NCBI GenBank assembly: GCA_042408595.1
Contig: JBHOQX010000091.1
Span: 1 to 47,021 of the forward strand
DNA: 47,021 nucleotides
Reading direction: 5' to 3'
DNA from: JBHOQX01 sp042408595
GTDB lineage: Bacteria; Chloroflexota; Chloroflexia; Chloroflexales; Roseiflexaceae
Under the pieces are notes generated by a model. It ran no database searches, was not told the origin of the DNA, and saw nothing but the letters and a program-made list of their open reading frames with translations. Positions within the stretch are counted from its first letter, which is position 1; every line of letters begins with the position of its first letter. Shown here one piece after another: positions 36,533 to 44,867 of this stretch. The position numbers and the translations under genes are program-made.

Positions 36533-36578
36533 TTGACAGGAGAAGCCACCGCGCTATAATCGTTGATGGATCAATGAT
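36533..36578 (+). promoter_or_regulatory. Exporter promoter with MarR-type palindrome
   Basis: TTGACA and TATAAT (both perfect consensus) are 16 bp apart. From the end of the -10, ATCgTTGAT-GG-ATCAAtGAT (36559-36578) forms a 20-bp palindrome with one mismatched pair. A MarR-family gene is second in the operon, so this is its most likely binding site: autorepression relieved by a ligand. Confidence 0.75.
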
Positions 36579-36609
36579 TGCACAGACAACGAATGTGGAA
36601 GAGGAATCG

Positions 36610-38262
36610 ATGGCAGCTCAACAAGTGCACGAGAGCCGGCCATGGGCGATAGATCGGGTGATGGTGCCGCCGGATGCCGGGCTGCACGGCCAGGCGGCGC
36701 TGCTGGCGATCTCCGGCATCATGGCGGTAGTGTTGCTCGCCGCGCTGGACCAGACGATCGTCGGCACGGCGCTGCCGCGCGTCATCGCCGAGCTCGGCGG
36801 CTTCGCCCAATACGCCTGGGTCGCTACGGCCTATCTGCTGACATCGACCGTGATGGTACCGATGACCGGCAAGCTCGGCGACCTCTACGGGCGCAAGCCG
36901 TTTCTGCTGGCGTCGATCATCATCTTCCTCGGCGCGTCGGCGCTGGCCGGCGCGGCGCAGACCATGCTCTGGCTGATCGTCGCCCGCGGCGTGCAGGGCG
37001 TGGGCGCTGGCATGCTCATGGCCACGGCCTTCACCAGCGTGAGCGACATGTTCCCGCAGCCGGAGCGCCGGGCGCGCTGGCAGGGGCTGATCACCAGCAC
37101 CTTCGGCATCGCCAGTGTTGTCGGGCCGTCGCTCGGCGGCTTCATGACCGACACGCTCGGCTGGCGTTCGGTGTTTTATGTGAACCTGCCGATCGGCGTC
37201 TTGGCGTTCACCCTGATCTGGCTGACGCTGCCGGCCGATCTTTCGCCGCGCACGCCGCACGCCCGGATCGACTGGGCTGGCGCTGCGCTGATCACGGCCG
37301 CGATCAGCGCGCTGCTGCTGGCGGTGGAATGGGGCGGCGGGACCTACGCCTGGAGCTCGCCGCCGATCATCGGCCTGCTGGCCGTAGCATTGATCGGGAC
37401 AATTGCATTCGGCTTCGTCGAGCGACGCGCCCCGGAGCCGCTGCTGCCGCTCGATCTCTTTCAGCACGGGACGATCCTGCTCGCCAGCCTGATCTCGTTG
37501 ATCATCGGCTTCGCGCTGTTCGCGTTGGTGTACTACACACCGTTGCTGCTGCAGGGCGGTCTGGGCCTGAGCCCAAGCCAGGCCGGCGCCCTCCAGACCC
37601 CGCTGGCGGTCGCGACCGCCGCCGGCAGCCTGACGGCGGGCCAACTCTTCGCCCGCATCCGCCGGTTGAAGGCGATGATGCTCACCGGCGCCGGGCTCTG
37701 TGTCGCCGGATCGGCGCTGTTGCTCGGGGTGAACGCCATGGTGAACCCGTTGGTGTTGAGCGCCAAGCTGGCCCTCGCCGGCTTTGGCGTTGGCATGCTG
37801 CTGCCGATGATCACCATCCTGGTGCAGTCGATCGTGCCGCGCAACCGCCTAGGCGTCGGCACCGCGACCATCCAGTTCCTCCGGCTGATCGGCAGCACCG
37901 TCGGCACGGCGATCGTGGGCGCGGTGGTCACCGCGATCTTCACATCACGGCTGGCACAGGCGCTCGCCGCGGCCGACCCGCGGCTGGCGGCGCTGTTCCG
38001 GAACCCGCAGGCGCTGGTCAGCCCGGAGATGCAGGCGGAGGCCAAAGCGCTGGCGGCGCAGTTGGGGCCGGATGGGGCGGCGCAGCTCCAGCAGCTTGGC
38101 GCGGCGGCGCGCGGCGCGCTGATCAGCGGCATCCACGCCGGGTACTGGATGGCATTCGTTGGCCTGCTCATCACGCTCATGCTCGTGCTGCCGCTGCGCG
38201 TGCCAGACTACCGCGTCGCGCTCCCGCGCGATCTGCCACCGGAAGCGCCACCAGTGCATTGA
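36610..38262 (+). CDS. DHA2-type MFS multidrug exporter
   Basis: The 550-aa protein has about 14 membrane segments and is of the EmrB/QacA (DHA2) class of proton antiporters. The start at 36610 (MAAQQVHESRPW) has GGAAGAGGA upstream. Motifs include LDQTIVGTALPRVIAELG (D1 motif in TM1), GKLGDLYGRKP (motif A) and GIASVVGPSLGGFMTD (motif C of antiporters). A long soluble loop near residues 450-500 (NPQALVSPEMQAEAKALAAQLG) is usual in this class. It is followed by its likely regulator of the MarR family after 110 bp. The substrates are unknown, probably lipophilic compounds. Confidence 0.92.
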   Translation: MAAQQVHESRPWAIDRVMVPPDAGLHGQAALLAISGIMAVVLLAALDQTIVGTALPRVIAELGGFAQYAWVATAYLLTSTVMVPMTGKLGDLYGRKPFLLASIIIFLGASALAGAAQTMLWLIVARGVQGVGAGMLMATAFTSVSDMFPQPERRARWQGLITSTFGIASVVGPSLGGFMTDTLGWRSVFYVNLPIGVLAFTLIWLTLPADLSPRTPHARIDWAGAALITAAISALLLAVEWGGGTYAWSSPPIIGLLAVALIGTIAFGFVERRAPEPLLPLDLFQHGTILLASLISLIIGFALFALVYYTPLLLQGGLGLSPSQAGALQTPLAVATAAGSLTAGQLFARIRRLKAMMLTGAGLCVAGSALLLGVNAMVNPLVLSAKLALAGFGVGMLLPMITILVQSIVPRNRLGVGTATIQFLRLIGSTVGTAIVGAVVTAIFTSRLAQALAAADPRLAALFRNPQALVSPEMQAEAKALAAQLGPDGAAQLQQLGAAARGALISGIHAGYWMAFVGLLITLMLVLPLRVPDYRVALPRDLPPEAPPVH

Positions 38263-38372
38263 TGCTCAGTTCTAGCCGGCAGGGGTGCCGCCCTCCGGCA
38301 GGACGCAAGGCTGCGTGAAAACGCGTGACCATTCACCAGCACAGCTTCATGGGGGCGGACGAAGGGACACAT

Positions 38373-38822
38373 ATGGCAGCGCAACCTGAGCCAGCAGCAT
38401 CGGTGCTCCAGCAGATCGCCCGCACCTACTTCGACCTCCTGCCGGTGTTCGAGCGCTACGTCGGCGCGAGTCGGGCACGCTGGGGGATTGTGGCAACCCT
38501 GGCGCAGCAGGGCGCGGCCAGCCAGGCGGCGCTGGCGGAGCGCCTGCGCGTCGATGGTGCGGCGATCACCCGACAGATCAAGCACCTGGAGGCGGAGGGG
38601 CTGGTGCGGCGCTGGACGAACCCGCACGACAACCGGCTGACCTGTGTCGAACTGACGGACGCCGGGCGGGCGCTCGCCATGGAGCTGCGGTATCGCCGCG
38701 ACGCCTTCGAAGCCCTGGCGACGGCTGGCCTTTCTGCCGATGAGATCGCTGTACTGCTGCGCTGCCTGGCGCGCATCCAGGCCAACGTGCGCGCTGCCGA
38801 GATACAAGGCGCGGGCGAATAA
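38373..38822 (+). CDS. MarR-family transcriptional regulator
   Basis: The start at 38373 (MAAQPEPAASVLQQIARTYF) has AAGGGA upstream. The 149-aa product has a winged helix-turn-helix: RWGIVATLAQQGAASQAALAERLRVDGAAITRQIKHLEAEGLVRR, then the wing NPHDNRLTCVELTDAGR, flanked by dimerisation helices. It follows the DHA2 exporter on the same strand and so probably represses the operon by binding the palindrome at 36559-36578. The effector is unknown. The repressor role comes from family knowledge and context. Confidence 0.92.
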   Translation: MAAQPEPAASVLQQIARTYFDLLPVFERYVGASRARWGIVATLAQQGAASQAALAERLRVDGAAITRQIKHLEAEGLVRRWTNPHDNRLTCVELTDAGRALAMELRYRRDAFEALATAGLSADEIAVLLRCLARIQANVRAAEIQGAGE

Positions 38823-38914
38823 GCCACAAAACACACCGAGGGCACGCTGGGGATGCGGGCCGAACCGCGCACGCCGGCGCCCCACGCGCCGGCCCCTGCC
38901 TCGCTGATCGCCCG

Positions 38915-38945
38915 GCTCCAGTCTCCGATCTACAATCTACCACCT
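38915..38945. repeat. CTCCAGTCTCCGATCTACAA-type words
   Basis: A short run of AATCTAC/GATCTAC words lies just upstream of the creatininase gene. It is related to the GATCTGCGATC words at 8951 and 46690. Confidence 0.4.
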
Positions 38946-38968
38946 GCAAGCACTGAGCGGAGGCTGCC

Positions 38969-39787
38969 ATGCCCAAGCACCCTTGGCGCTACGACCACCT
39001 GACCTGGCCGGAGATCAAAGCCGCGATCGCCCGCGAGCCGCAGCCGGTCGTCGCCGTGCCGATCGGCGCGGTGGAGGACCACGGCCCGCACATGGCGCTC
39101 TCGACCGACAACGACATCCTGGAGGCGACGCTGGCGGCCTGCGGCGAGCGCGCCGCCGGCGATCTGCTGGTGCTGCCGGTCATCCCCTTCGGGCTGGACG
39201 AGCACCACATGGACTTTCCGGGCACCATCACCGTGGAGATGGAGACGGCGCTCGCTTACCTGTCGCAGGCTGCGATCTCGGTCGCGCGGCACGGCTTCAG
39301 CCACATTCTGATCGTCAACGGCCATGGTTCGAACCAGTCGATCTGCGACCTGGCGGCGCGCCGATGCGTGATTCAGACCGGGGTGATCTGCGCCGCCACG
39401 ACTGTCAACGCCGCCGTGCATCCGGCGCTGGTGGCCGATGTGCTCGACACCGAGCGGCGCGGCGGCTGGGGCTCGGTCGGGCACGCCTGCGAGTACGAGA
39501 CCGCGCTGATGCTGCACCTCGACCCGGAGCGGGTGAACATGGCGCTGGCCGAGCGCGATATCGGGCAGTTGAAGCTCACCTACTTCAACTGGGACCACCC
39601 CGTGCCCTCGGCGTATGCCTGGCAGGACTGGTGGAGTCGCTTCTCGCGCGCGGGGGTGTGCGGCGACGCGACCGCGGCCACACCGGAGTTCGGCCGGCGG
39701 ATGTTCGAGGTGACGGTCGAGCGCTTCGTGGAACTGGTGCGCGAGTTCCGGACGATCCCCATCCGCGAGCGGGTGGATCATCATTAA
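38969..39787 (+). CDS. Creatininase-family amidohydrolase
   Basis: The 272-aa product, with a GGAGG-like site upstream, belongs to the creatininase / FAPy-deaminase / MftE group of metal-dependent amide hydrolases. Metal ligands are visible in GAVEDHGPHMALSTDND (E36, H38, D47) and in HACEYETALML. NGHGSNQSICDLAARR is the second signature. Members act on creatinine, formamidopyrimidines, or a peptide in mycofactocin maturation; nothing nearby decides between these. No mycofactocin genes are in the window. Confidence 0.85.
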   Translation: MPKHPWRYDHLTWPEIKAAIAREPQPVVAVPIGAVEDHGPHMALSTDNDILEATLAACGERAAGDLLVLPVIPFGLDEHHMDFPGTITVEMETALAYLSQAAISVARHGFSHILIVNGHGSNQSICDLAARRCVIQTGVICAATTVNAAVHPALVADVLDTERRGGWGSVGHACEYETALMLHLDPERVNMALAERDIGQLKLTYFNWDHPVPSAYAWQDWWSRFSRAGVCGDATAATPEFGRRMFEVTVERFVELVREFRTIPIRERVDHH

Positions 39788-39842
39788 CAGGACGTCCACG
39801 GGCGCCCGCACCGTGGGAGGTGTGGCGAACCGCAGGCCCTTC

Positions 39843-39911
39843 ACGCGGTCGTTTAGCGCGTGCACGCGCGCCAACGAAGCGGTCGTGGCGGGGCGAAGCT
39901 CCGCCACGACC
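39843..39911 (-). repeat. Hairpin element, copy 3 (short, reverse)
   Basis: Read on the minus strand, an 11-bp stem (GGTCGTGGCGG and complement) is followed by CGCTTCGTTGGCGCGCG and then CGACCGCGT. It has the same order as copies 1 and 2, with a shorter middle. It lies between the convergent creatininase and anti-sigma genes and could work as a bidirectional terminator. Confidence 0.6.
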
Positions 39912-39932
39912 CAGCGCGTGGCATGCCGCGGC

Positions 39933-40667
39933 TCATCCGGACGACGTCTGCGCCAGGTCGAGATCGCGCAGCAGCAGGCTCATGCCATCGGCGGTGCGGA
40001 CGCGCACATCCGTGAGAGCGGCAGGCAGCGGGCCGGCGCGGAAGCCGCCGACATCGTCCACCGTCGCCGCCTGCACCAGCGTGCCGCCCTGGCGCAACTC
40101 CACGAGCGCGCCGGCCCAGCGCTCCAAGTCATCCGCCAGGATCTGCCCTTGCACGACCGCCCGGCCATCGGGCGCGCGCTGGACATCCAGCAGCAGCGTC
40201 GTCTCGCCGGCGGCGGCGGTGAACGTCTCGGAGCGGATGCCGCGCAGGGCGGGCGCCGGGGCGCGGGGCAGCAACTGGGCGACCAGCTCGCGCAGGCGGG
40301 GGCGCGGCGGTGCGGCGGGGCGATCCGCCAATGGCGGCGCAGGCGCGGGGGTCGGCTCGGCCATGAATGCGCGCAGCGCCTCCAGCTCATCGGCGCAGCG
40401 GGCGCACTCCTCCACATGGCGCAGGATGGCGCGCTGCTCCTCGGCGCTCACGATACTCAGGTGAAGCGCCCCAAGCCGCTCGGGCGGCGGGCAGTCCCAA
40501 TATGTAAGCGGGCGCCGGAGCGCGGCTTCAAACCGCCGCGCCGCTTCCAGGCGCATGGCACAGGCAGGGCAACGCGCCAGGTGCTCGGCGATGCCAGGGG
40601 CGGCCTCACCATCGAGTGCGGCGGTCAGCTCGTCGTCGCTGAGCGGCGGTGGTATCGTGCAGTTCAT
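39933..40667 (-). CDS. Anti-sigma factor with two zinc-finger motifs
   Basis: The start at 40667 (MNCTIPPPLSDDELTAALDGE) has AGAGGAAA upstream. The 244-aa product has two HxxxCxxC modules (HLARCPACAM near 28-37 and HVEECARCADE near 85-95), as in zinc-binding anti-sigma domains. No transmembrane helix is visible. A Pro/Ala linker is followed by a C-terminal beta-rich domain of about 90 residues (TFTAAAGETTLLLDVQ). The ECF-like sigma gene lies upstream on the same strand. The pair should form a soluble switch. What releases the sigma factor is unknown; the divergent CHAT protease is a candidate. Confidence 0.8.
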   Translation of the reverse strand: MNCTIPPPLSDDELTAALDGEAAPGIAEHLARCPACAMRLEAARRFEAALRRPLTYWDCPPPERLGALHLSIVSAEEQRAILRHVEECARCADELEALRAFMAEPTPAPAPPLADRPAAPPRPRLRELVAQLLPRAPAPALRGIRSETFTAAAGETTLLLDVQRAPDGRAVVQGQILADDLERWAGALVELRQGGTLVQAATVDDVGGFRAGPLPAALTDVRVRTADGMSLLLRDLDLAQTSSG

Positions 40668-41013
40668 GGCTTTCCTCTCTCGCCGGCACGCCTGCGTGCC
40701 CTTTGTCTCCATAAATGCCGGCCAGGCGGGAATATCAGGGGCCAGAGGGCAGGGGTCCGAGATCAGGAGCCGGAAGTGAGCTCGTCAGACGGTCAGACAG
40801 TCAGACGGTTAGAGGCCAGGAACCGGAAGCCAAAAGCCAGGGAGCCAAGGTGAGCGGGTGCCACGGTGACACGATGACACGGTGAAATAATGTGCCATTG
40901 ATCATGCTTCATTGTTCATGCTTCATTCATCACCCGCCCACCGTCCGCCGTCCATCGCCCTTCGTCGTTCGTCGTTCGTCCTTCGTCCTCCGTTCGCTGC
41001 CCACCGCCCGCCC
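40668..41013. repeat. 346-bp compound word-repeat region between sigma and anti-sigma genes
   Basis: This is the richest repeat block. On the plus strand, left to right: CAGGGGCCAGAGGGCAGGGG (about 40738), CAGACGGTCAGACAGTCAGACGG-type units, GCCAGGAACCGGAAGCC units, GGTGACACGATGACACGG, TTGATCATGCTTCATTGTTC units, then GTCCGCCGTCC/TTCGTCG/TTCGTCC units to about 41000. It is purine-rich left and pyrimidine-rich right, with no coding signal. It lies inside the sigma/anti-sigma transcription unit. Confidence 0.7.
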
Positions 41014-41685
41014 TCATCCCTCCTCCAGCCCCGCCCGGCGGCGCAGGTCCGGGTCGCGCCGGAGCGTCTGCCGGATGCGGTAAGTGGCGATCGTCACCTC
41101 GCGCTCATCGCGCCACTGCCGCGGGTACGCTGCCACGATCTGGCGTGGCTTGAGATCGTGCACAAAGACGCAACGTGCCAGGTGGCGGTCACGCGCGTCC
41201 GGCAGCAGGCGGCAGATATGCTCCCACAACTCGGCCGCGTCCGCGCGCATGCCCAGGTCGGGCGTCTCCGCCACGTCGACCGTCTCGTCGAGCGGGGCGG
41301 CACTCTGCTGGTCGCGTAGATACTGGGCGATCGCCGTGTGGACGCACAGCTTGAGATACGAAAGTACCTGCGGGAGCGCCGGGAAGCGGGCGAAGCGCTC
41401 ACCGCGCAGCGCGAAGTAAAAAGCGCTCAGCGCCTGCCCGGCGAAATACGCCGCCTCCTCGCCGGTCTGCTCGAAGCGGCTATGAGCATACACCCAGGCG
41501 ATCACCTGGCGCTCGTAGATCTGATAGACGCGAGTAAAGGCGTCCGGCGATCCCTCCTGCAGCGCGCGCCGCAGCAACTCGAAGCAGAACTGATCGTCGC
41601 TCGGGCGGCGGCGGGCGAAGTTCTCGGTCTCCTGGGCGCAGCGCTGCGCAAGCTCGTGTATCGGCAGGCCGGCGGCGGCGGACAT
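41014..41685 (-). CDS. ECF-like RNA polymerase sigma factor
   Basis: The 223-aa product (GGGGAG upstream) has a divergent sigma region 2 (AFTRVYQIYERQVIAWVYAHSRF, then a long helix with FPALPQVLSYLKLCVHTAIAQYLRD). Its region 4 is HTH-like (LKPRQIVAAYPRQWRDEREVTIATYRIRQTLRRDP). The linker with DETVDVAETPDL is acidic. It lies directly upstream of an anti-sigma factor with zinc-finger motifs and is divergent from the TPR-CHAT gene, with 138 bp between the starts. The likely target is this locus. It is diverged from standard ECF groups, so the assignment rests on both sequence and context. Confidence 0.75.
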   Translation of the reverse strand: MSAAAGLPIHELAQRCAQETENFARRRPSDDQFCFELLRRALQEGSPDAFTRVYQIYERQVIAWVYAHSRFEQTGEEAAYFAGQALSAFYFALRGERFARFPALPQVLSYLKLCVHTAIAQYLRDQQSAAPLDETVDVAETPDLGMRADAAELWEHICRLLPDARDRHLARCVFVHDLKPRQIVAAYPRQWRDEREVTIATYRIRQTLRRDPDLRRRAGLEEG

Positions 41686-41823
41686 GCTGGCACTCCCCGG
41701 CTCGCGGCCGGACTTGCAGGCGGCGGTATACTATTCTACACGACTGCGGAAAAAAACGCGCCGCACTGCGTTCTTTCCCATAGAGCACCCTTTCTGTCAC
41801 CACCCCAGCCGCTGTGAGCGCCC

Positions 41824-44685
41824 ATGTTTACCGACCTGATGACAGAAGCCATCCTCACCACACCGGGCGAGCTCGAGGCGTATGCTGCGTCGCTCGACCC
41901 GGATGACGCCGCGCGCCTGGTGGAGCATCTCAAGGCCGAGGCCGACCGGCACTGGTGGATCAACGCCAATCGCTCGCTCGAACTGGCGGAACTGATTGTG
42001 CGCGTGGGCCAGGCACGCCGCGACGAGCGTGTGACCGCGCTTGGCACCATGGCCCGCGGCGACGCCCTGAAGTTTCTCGGCCAGTTGGAGGAAGCCTGGG
42101 AGACGCTGGAAGAAGCGGGGCGCCGCTTCCGGGCGATCGGCGACGAGGTGGGCTGGGGGCGCACGCGCATCGGCCGGCTGCTGTTGTGTGTCGAACTCAA
42201 TCGCGTCCCCGAAGCGCTGGCCGATGCTCAGGCGGCGCGCGCGATCTTCGAGCGCCACGGCGATCGCGAGCGGGTGCTGCGCGTTGATCACAACATGGGA
42301 ATCGCGTACGAGATCCTCGGCGAGTATCAGCGCGCGCTGGCCCTCTACCGCTCGGCGCTGGAGATCGCCGAGTCGCTTGGCGAGGCGGGCGAGTTCTACA
42401 TGGGTCTGCTCGCCACCGATATCGGCACCGCTGAGCGGGCGCTCGGCCATGTGCGCGCCGCGGCGGAGTCATTTGAACGCGCGCGCGCCGCCTGCGCCCG
42501 GCGCGGCGAGACGCGCGGGGTCGCGCTGGCGGAGCTGAACATTGCCGAACTGGCCACCGCCCAGGGACAGTACCGTCGTGCGCTGAAGCTGCTCCATCAC
42601 GCCCACGATCTGTACGCCGAAGAACACCTGCCGCTAGATGCCGCCCACGCCAGCCACTATATGGCCGAGTGTTACCTGATGCTCAACCGGCTGGCGGAGG
42701 CGCGCGACATGGCGCGCGCGGTCGTCGCCGAGTATCGTGGGTTCGGCGCGATGCATCAGGCAGGGCGGGCGCTGCTATTGCTGGCGGCCGCCGAGGCCGG
42801 GCTTGGGGCGCTAGGCGCGGCGCAGGAGGCGCTCGCCGAGGCCGAGGCGGTCTTCACCACGCTCGATGCTCGCCCGCTGCTGGCATCCGCCTGGCTGCGC
42901 TACGGCGAGGTCGCGCTGGCCGCCGGCGACGCCGCCGAGGCGCGGCGGCTGGCGGACGCTGCGCTGCACGAATACGCCGCGGAAGGGCTGCCAGCCGAAC
43001 GCGCGCAGGCCCTCCTGCTGCGAGGTCGGGCCAACCTGGTGCTGGACGAGACCGCCGCGGCGACCACGGACGGTACCGGGGTGCTTCAGATCGCGCGGCA
43101 GTGCAACCTGCCCGCGCTGCGCTACGCCGGTCACCTGCTCCTCGGCCGGGCCGCCGAGGCCCGCGGGGCGTACGCGCGTGCCGCCCGGCGCTACGCCGCC
43201 GCCGTCGCGACGATCGACCGGGTGCAGCGCGGCCTGACGATCACCCTGCGCCCCGGCTTTCTGGAGAACAGAACCGAGGCGTGGCACCGGCTGATCGGGC
43301 TCTGCCTGCGACGCGGGGATGCAACCGGCGCCTTCGCAGCGCTCGAACGCGTCAAATCGCAGGCCCTGCTCGGCTATCTAGCAAACCGCGAGCAGTTCCG
43401 CTGGCATGGCCGGGACGGCGAGACGCAGACGCTGCTCGACGAACTGCACGAGTTGCGCGCCGAGCATCACTGGTTCTACCGGCTGGCGCACGAACGGCCA
43501 GACAGCGACCATGAGCAGCCGGGCGCACTCAGCCCGCAGGAGGCGCGCGCCGAGCTCGCCGCGCGCGAACGGCGGATACGGGCGATCACCGAGCGGCTGT
43601 ACCTGCTTACAGCGCAGGAAGGTGCGGGCCCGGTCGTTCCACCGCTCGAGGCCATCCGCGGGAGCCTGGCGGAGGATGAATTGTTGCTGGCGTTCTACAC
43701 CGATGGCACCACTCAGTGGGCCTTTACCGTCGATCGCCACACACCGGCCCTGCACCGTCTTCCGGTCGCGCCCGGCGACGTCGATCGGCTCCTCGCGCAG
43801 CTCCAGGCGAATATCGATTTCGCCTTGCACACCGGCCCGGACGCACCAGCCGCGCGAAACCTCGCGCTGGTCGCCCGGCGGTTGTTGCAACGCCTGCACG
43901 CCGCGCTGATCGCGCCGCTGGCCGAGCGGCTCGCCGGCCGCTCGCGGCTGATTGTCGTGCCGTATGGCGCGCTGCACTACCTTCCGTTTCACCTGCTGCA
44001 CGACGGCGCCGGCTACCTGGTCGAACAGTACGAAGTGGCGACGCTCCCCGCGGCGGGGCTGCGGACACGCGCGGCGCCTGCGCGGCGGCCGGGCGCGCTG
44101 GCGCTGGCACACTCATGGGGCGGCCGGCTGCCACAAACCGTGGCGGAGGCCGCGATCGTGGTTCGCTCGCTCGGCGGCGCGGTCTTCGCCGAAGCCGAAG
44201 CAGGGCGCTCGGTGCTCGGCCAGGAGCCACGCCAGGTGCTGCATATCGCTGCCCACGGCGAGCACCGCCTCGATCAACCCGACCTGTCGTACATCGAGCT
44301 GGCGGACGGCCAGCTCTACACCGACGACCTCCTCCAACAGGACATGAGTTATGAGCTGGTGGTGCTGAGCGCCTGCGAGACCGGGCGAGCCAACGTTGCC
44401 GCCGGCGACGAGCTGATCGGTCTCGGCCGCGGCTTCCTCTACGCCGGAGCCGGCGCGTTGATCACCAGTCTCTGGCGGGTGGCCGACGGCACCACCGCCA
44501 GGCTGATGGAGCGGCTCTACACGGCGCTGGCAGGGGGCGCGGCGAAAGCCAGCGCGCTGCGTGCGGCGCAACTCGCGGCGCTGGCCGACGCGCCGGATGC
44601 GCACCCGGCCTTCTGGGGCGCATTCCAGCTCGTCGGCGACGCCGGGCCGCTGTCGGGGAAAGTGATGCTGTGCAAGAGTCGATAA
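41824..44685 (+). CDS. TPR-CHAT caspase-like protease
   Basis: This 953-aa protein starts at MFTDLMTEAILTTPGELEAY. About 500 residues of TPR-like helical repeats (for example the GIAYEILGEYQRALALYRSALEIAESLG unit) lead into a linker. The CHAT domain (about 640-950) follows. The catalytic His811 (HIAAHGE) and Cys851 (VLSACETG) are present, as is GRGFLYAGAGALITSLWRV. This is a clan-CD cysteine protease fused to a protein-binding scaffold. It is divergent from the sigma gene and 182 bp upstream of a subtilase. It probably cuts a specific partner; the subtilase or the anti-sigma factor are candidates. No gasdermin or effector genes are adjacent. Confidence 0.9.
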   Translation: MFTDLMTEAILTTPGELEAYAASLDPDDAARLVEHLKAEADRHWWINANRSLELAELIVRVGQARRDERVTALGTMARGDALKFLGQLEEAWETLEEAGRRFRAIGDEVGWGRTRIGRLLLCVELNRVPEALADAQAARAIFERHGDRERVLRVDHNMGIAYEILGEYQRALALYRSALEIAESLGEAGEFYMGLLATDIGTAERALGHVRAAAESFERARAACARRGETRGVALAELNIAELATAQGQYRRALKLLHHAHDLYAEEHLPLDAAHASHYMAECYLMLNRLAEARDMARAVVAEYRGFGAMHQAGRALLLLAAAEAGLGALGAAQEALAEAEAVFTTLDARPLLASAWLRYGEVALAAGDAAEARRLADAALHEYAAEGLPAERAQALLLRGRANLVLDETAAATTDGTGVLQIARQCNLPALRYAGHLLLGRAAEARGAYARAARRYAAAVATIDRVQRGLTITLRPGFLENRTEAWHRLIGLCLRRGDATGAFAALERVKSQALLGYLANREQFRWHGRDGETQTLLDELHELRAEHHWFYRLAHERPDSDHEQPGALSPQEARAELAARERRIRAITERLYLLTAQEGAGPVVPPLEAIRGSLAEDELLLAFYTDGTTQWAFTVDRHTPALHRLPVAPGDVDRLLAQLQANIDFALHTGPDAPAARNLALVARRLLQRLHAALIAPLAERLAGRSRLIVVPYGALHYLPFHLLHDGAGYLVEQYEVATLPAAGLRTRAAPARRPGALALAHSWGGRLPQTVAEAAIVVRSLGGAVFAEAEAGRSVLGQEPRQVLHIAAHGEHRLDQPDLSYIELADGQLYTDDLLQQDMSYELVVLSACETGRANVAAGDELIGLGRGFLYAGAGALITSLWRVADGTTARLMERLYTALAGGAAKASALRAAQLAALADAPDAHPAFWGAFQLVGDAGPLSGKVMLCKSR

Positions 44686-44689
44686 GGGC

Positions 44690-44850
44690 AGGTGGCGGAC
44701 GGTGGACGAAGGACAGAGGGGCGTAGACGAGGGACGGAAGACGAATGAACGCCATACTGGATTGAACACGCGTCGCCGCCTCCTGGCTTCCGGCTGCGGG
44801 CCTCTGATTGGCTGCCCGTCTGCGTACTGGCTTCCGGCTTCCGACGTTTT
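44690..44850. repeat. Word repeats between the CHAT and subtilase genes
   Basis: GGACGGTGGACGAAGGACAG and ACGAGGGACGGAAGACGAA words (44695-44748) are followed by TCCTGGCTTCCGGC, GCCCGTCTGCG and TGGCTTCCGGCTTCCG (44780-44842). It is purine-rich left and pyrimidine-rich right. It ends just before the subtilase ribosome site. Confidence 0.65.
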
Positions 44851-44867
44851 TGAAGGAGCGCCAAACT

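Larger units (their letters stand above)
36141..36609. other. 469-bp divergent region between ilvD and the exporter gene
   Basis: It contains the 46-bp element shared with the bch upstream region (36215-36260), copy 2 of the hairpin element (36420-36521), and a strong promoter with an operator-like palindrome for the exporter (36533-36578). No gene is seen. Confidence 0.65.

Noticed and set aside
41730..41760. Bidirectional promoter at TATACTATTCTACA between the sigma and CHAT genes
   Set aside because: The AT-rich element is suggestive, but no -35 hexamer lies at a proper distance on either strand. An ECF-type promoter cannot be judged without its consensus.
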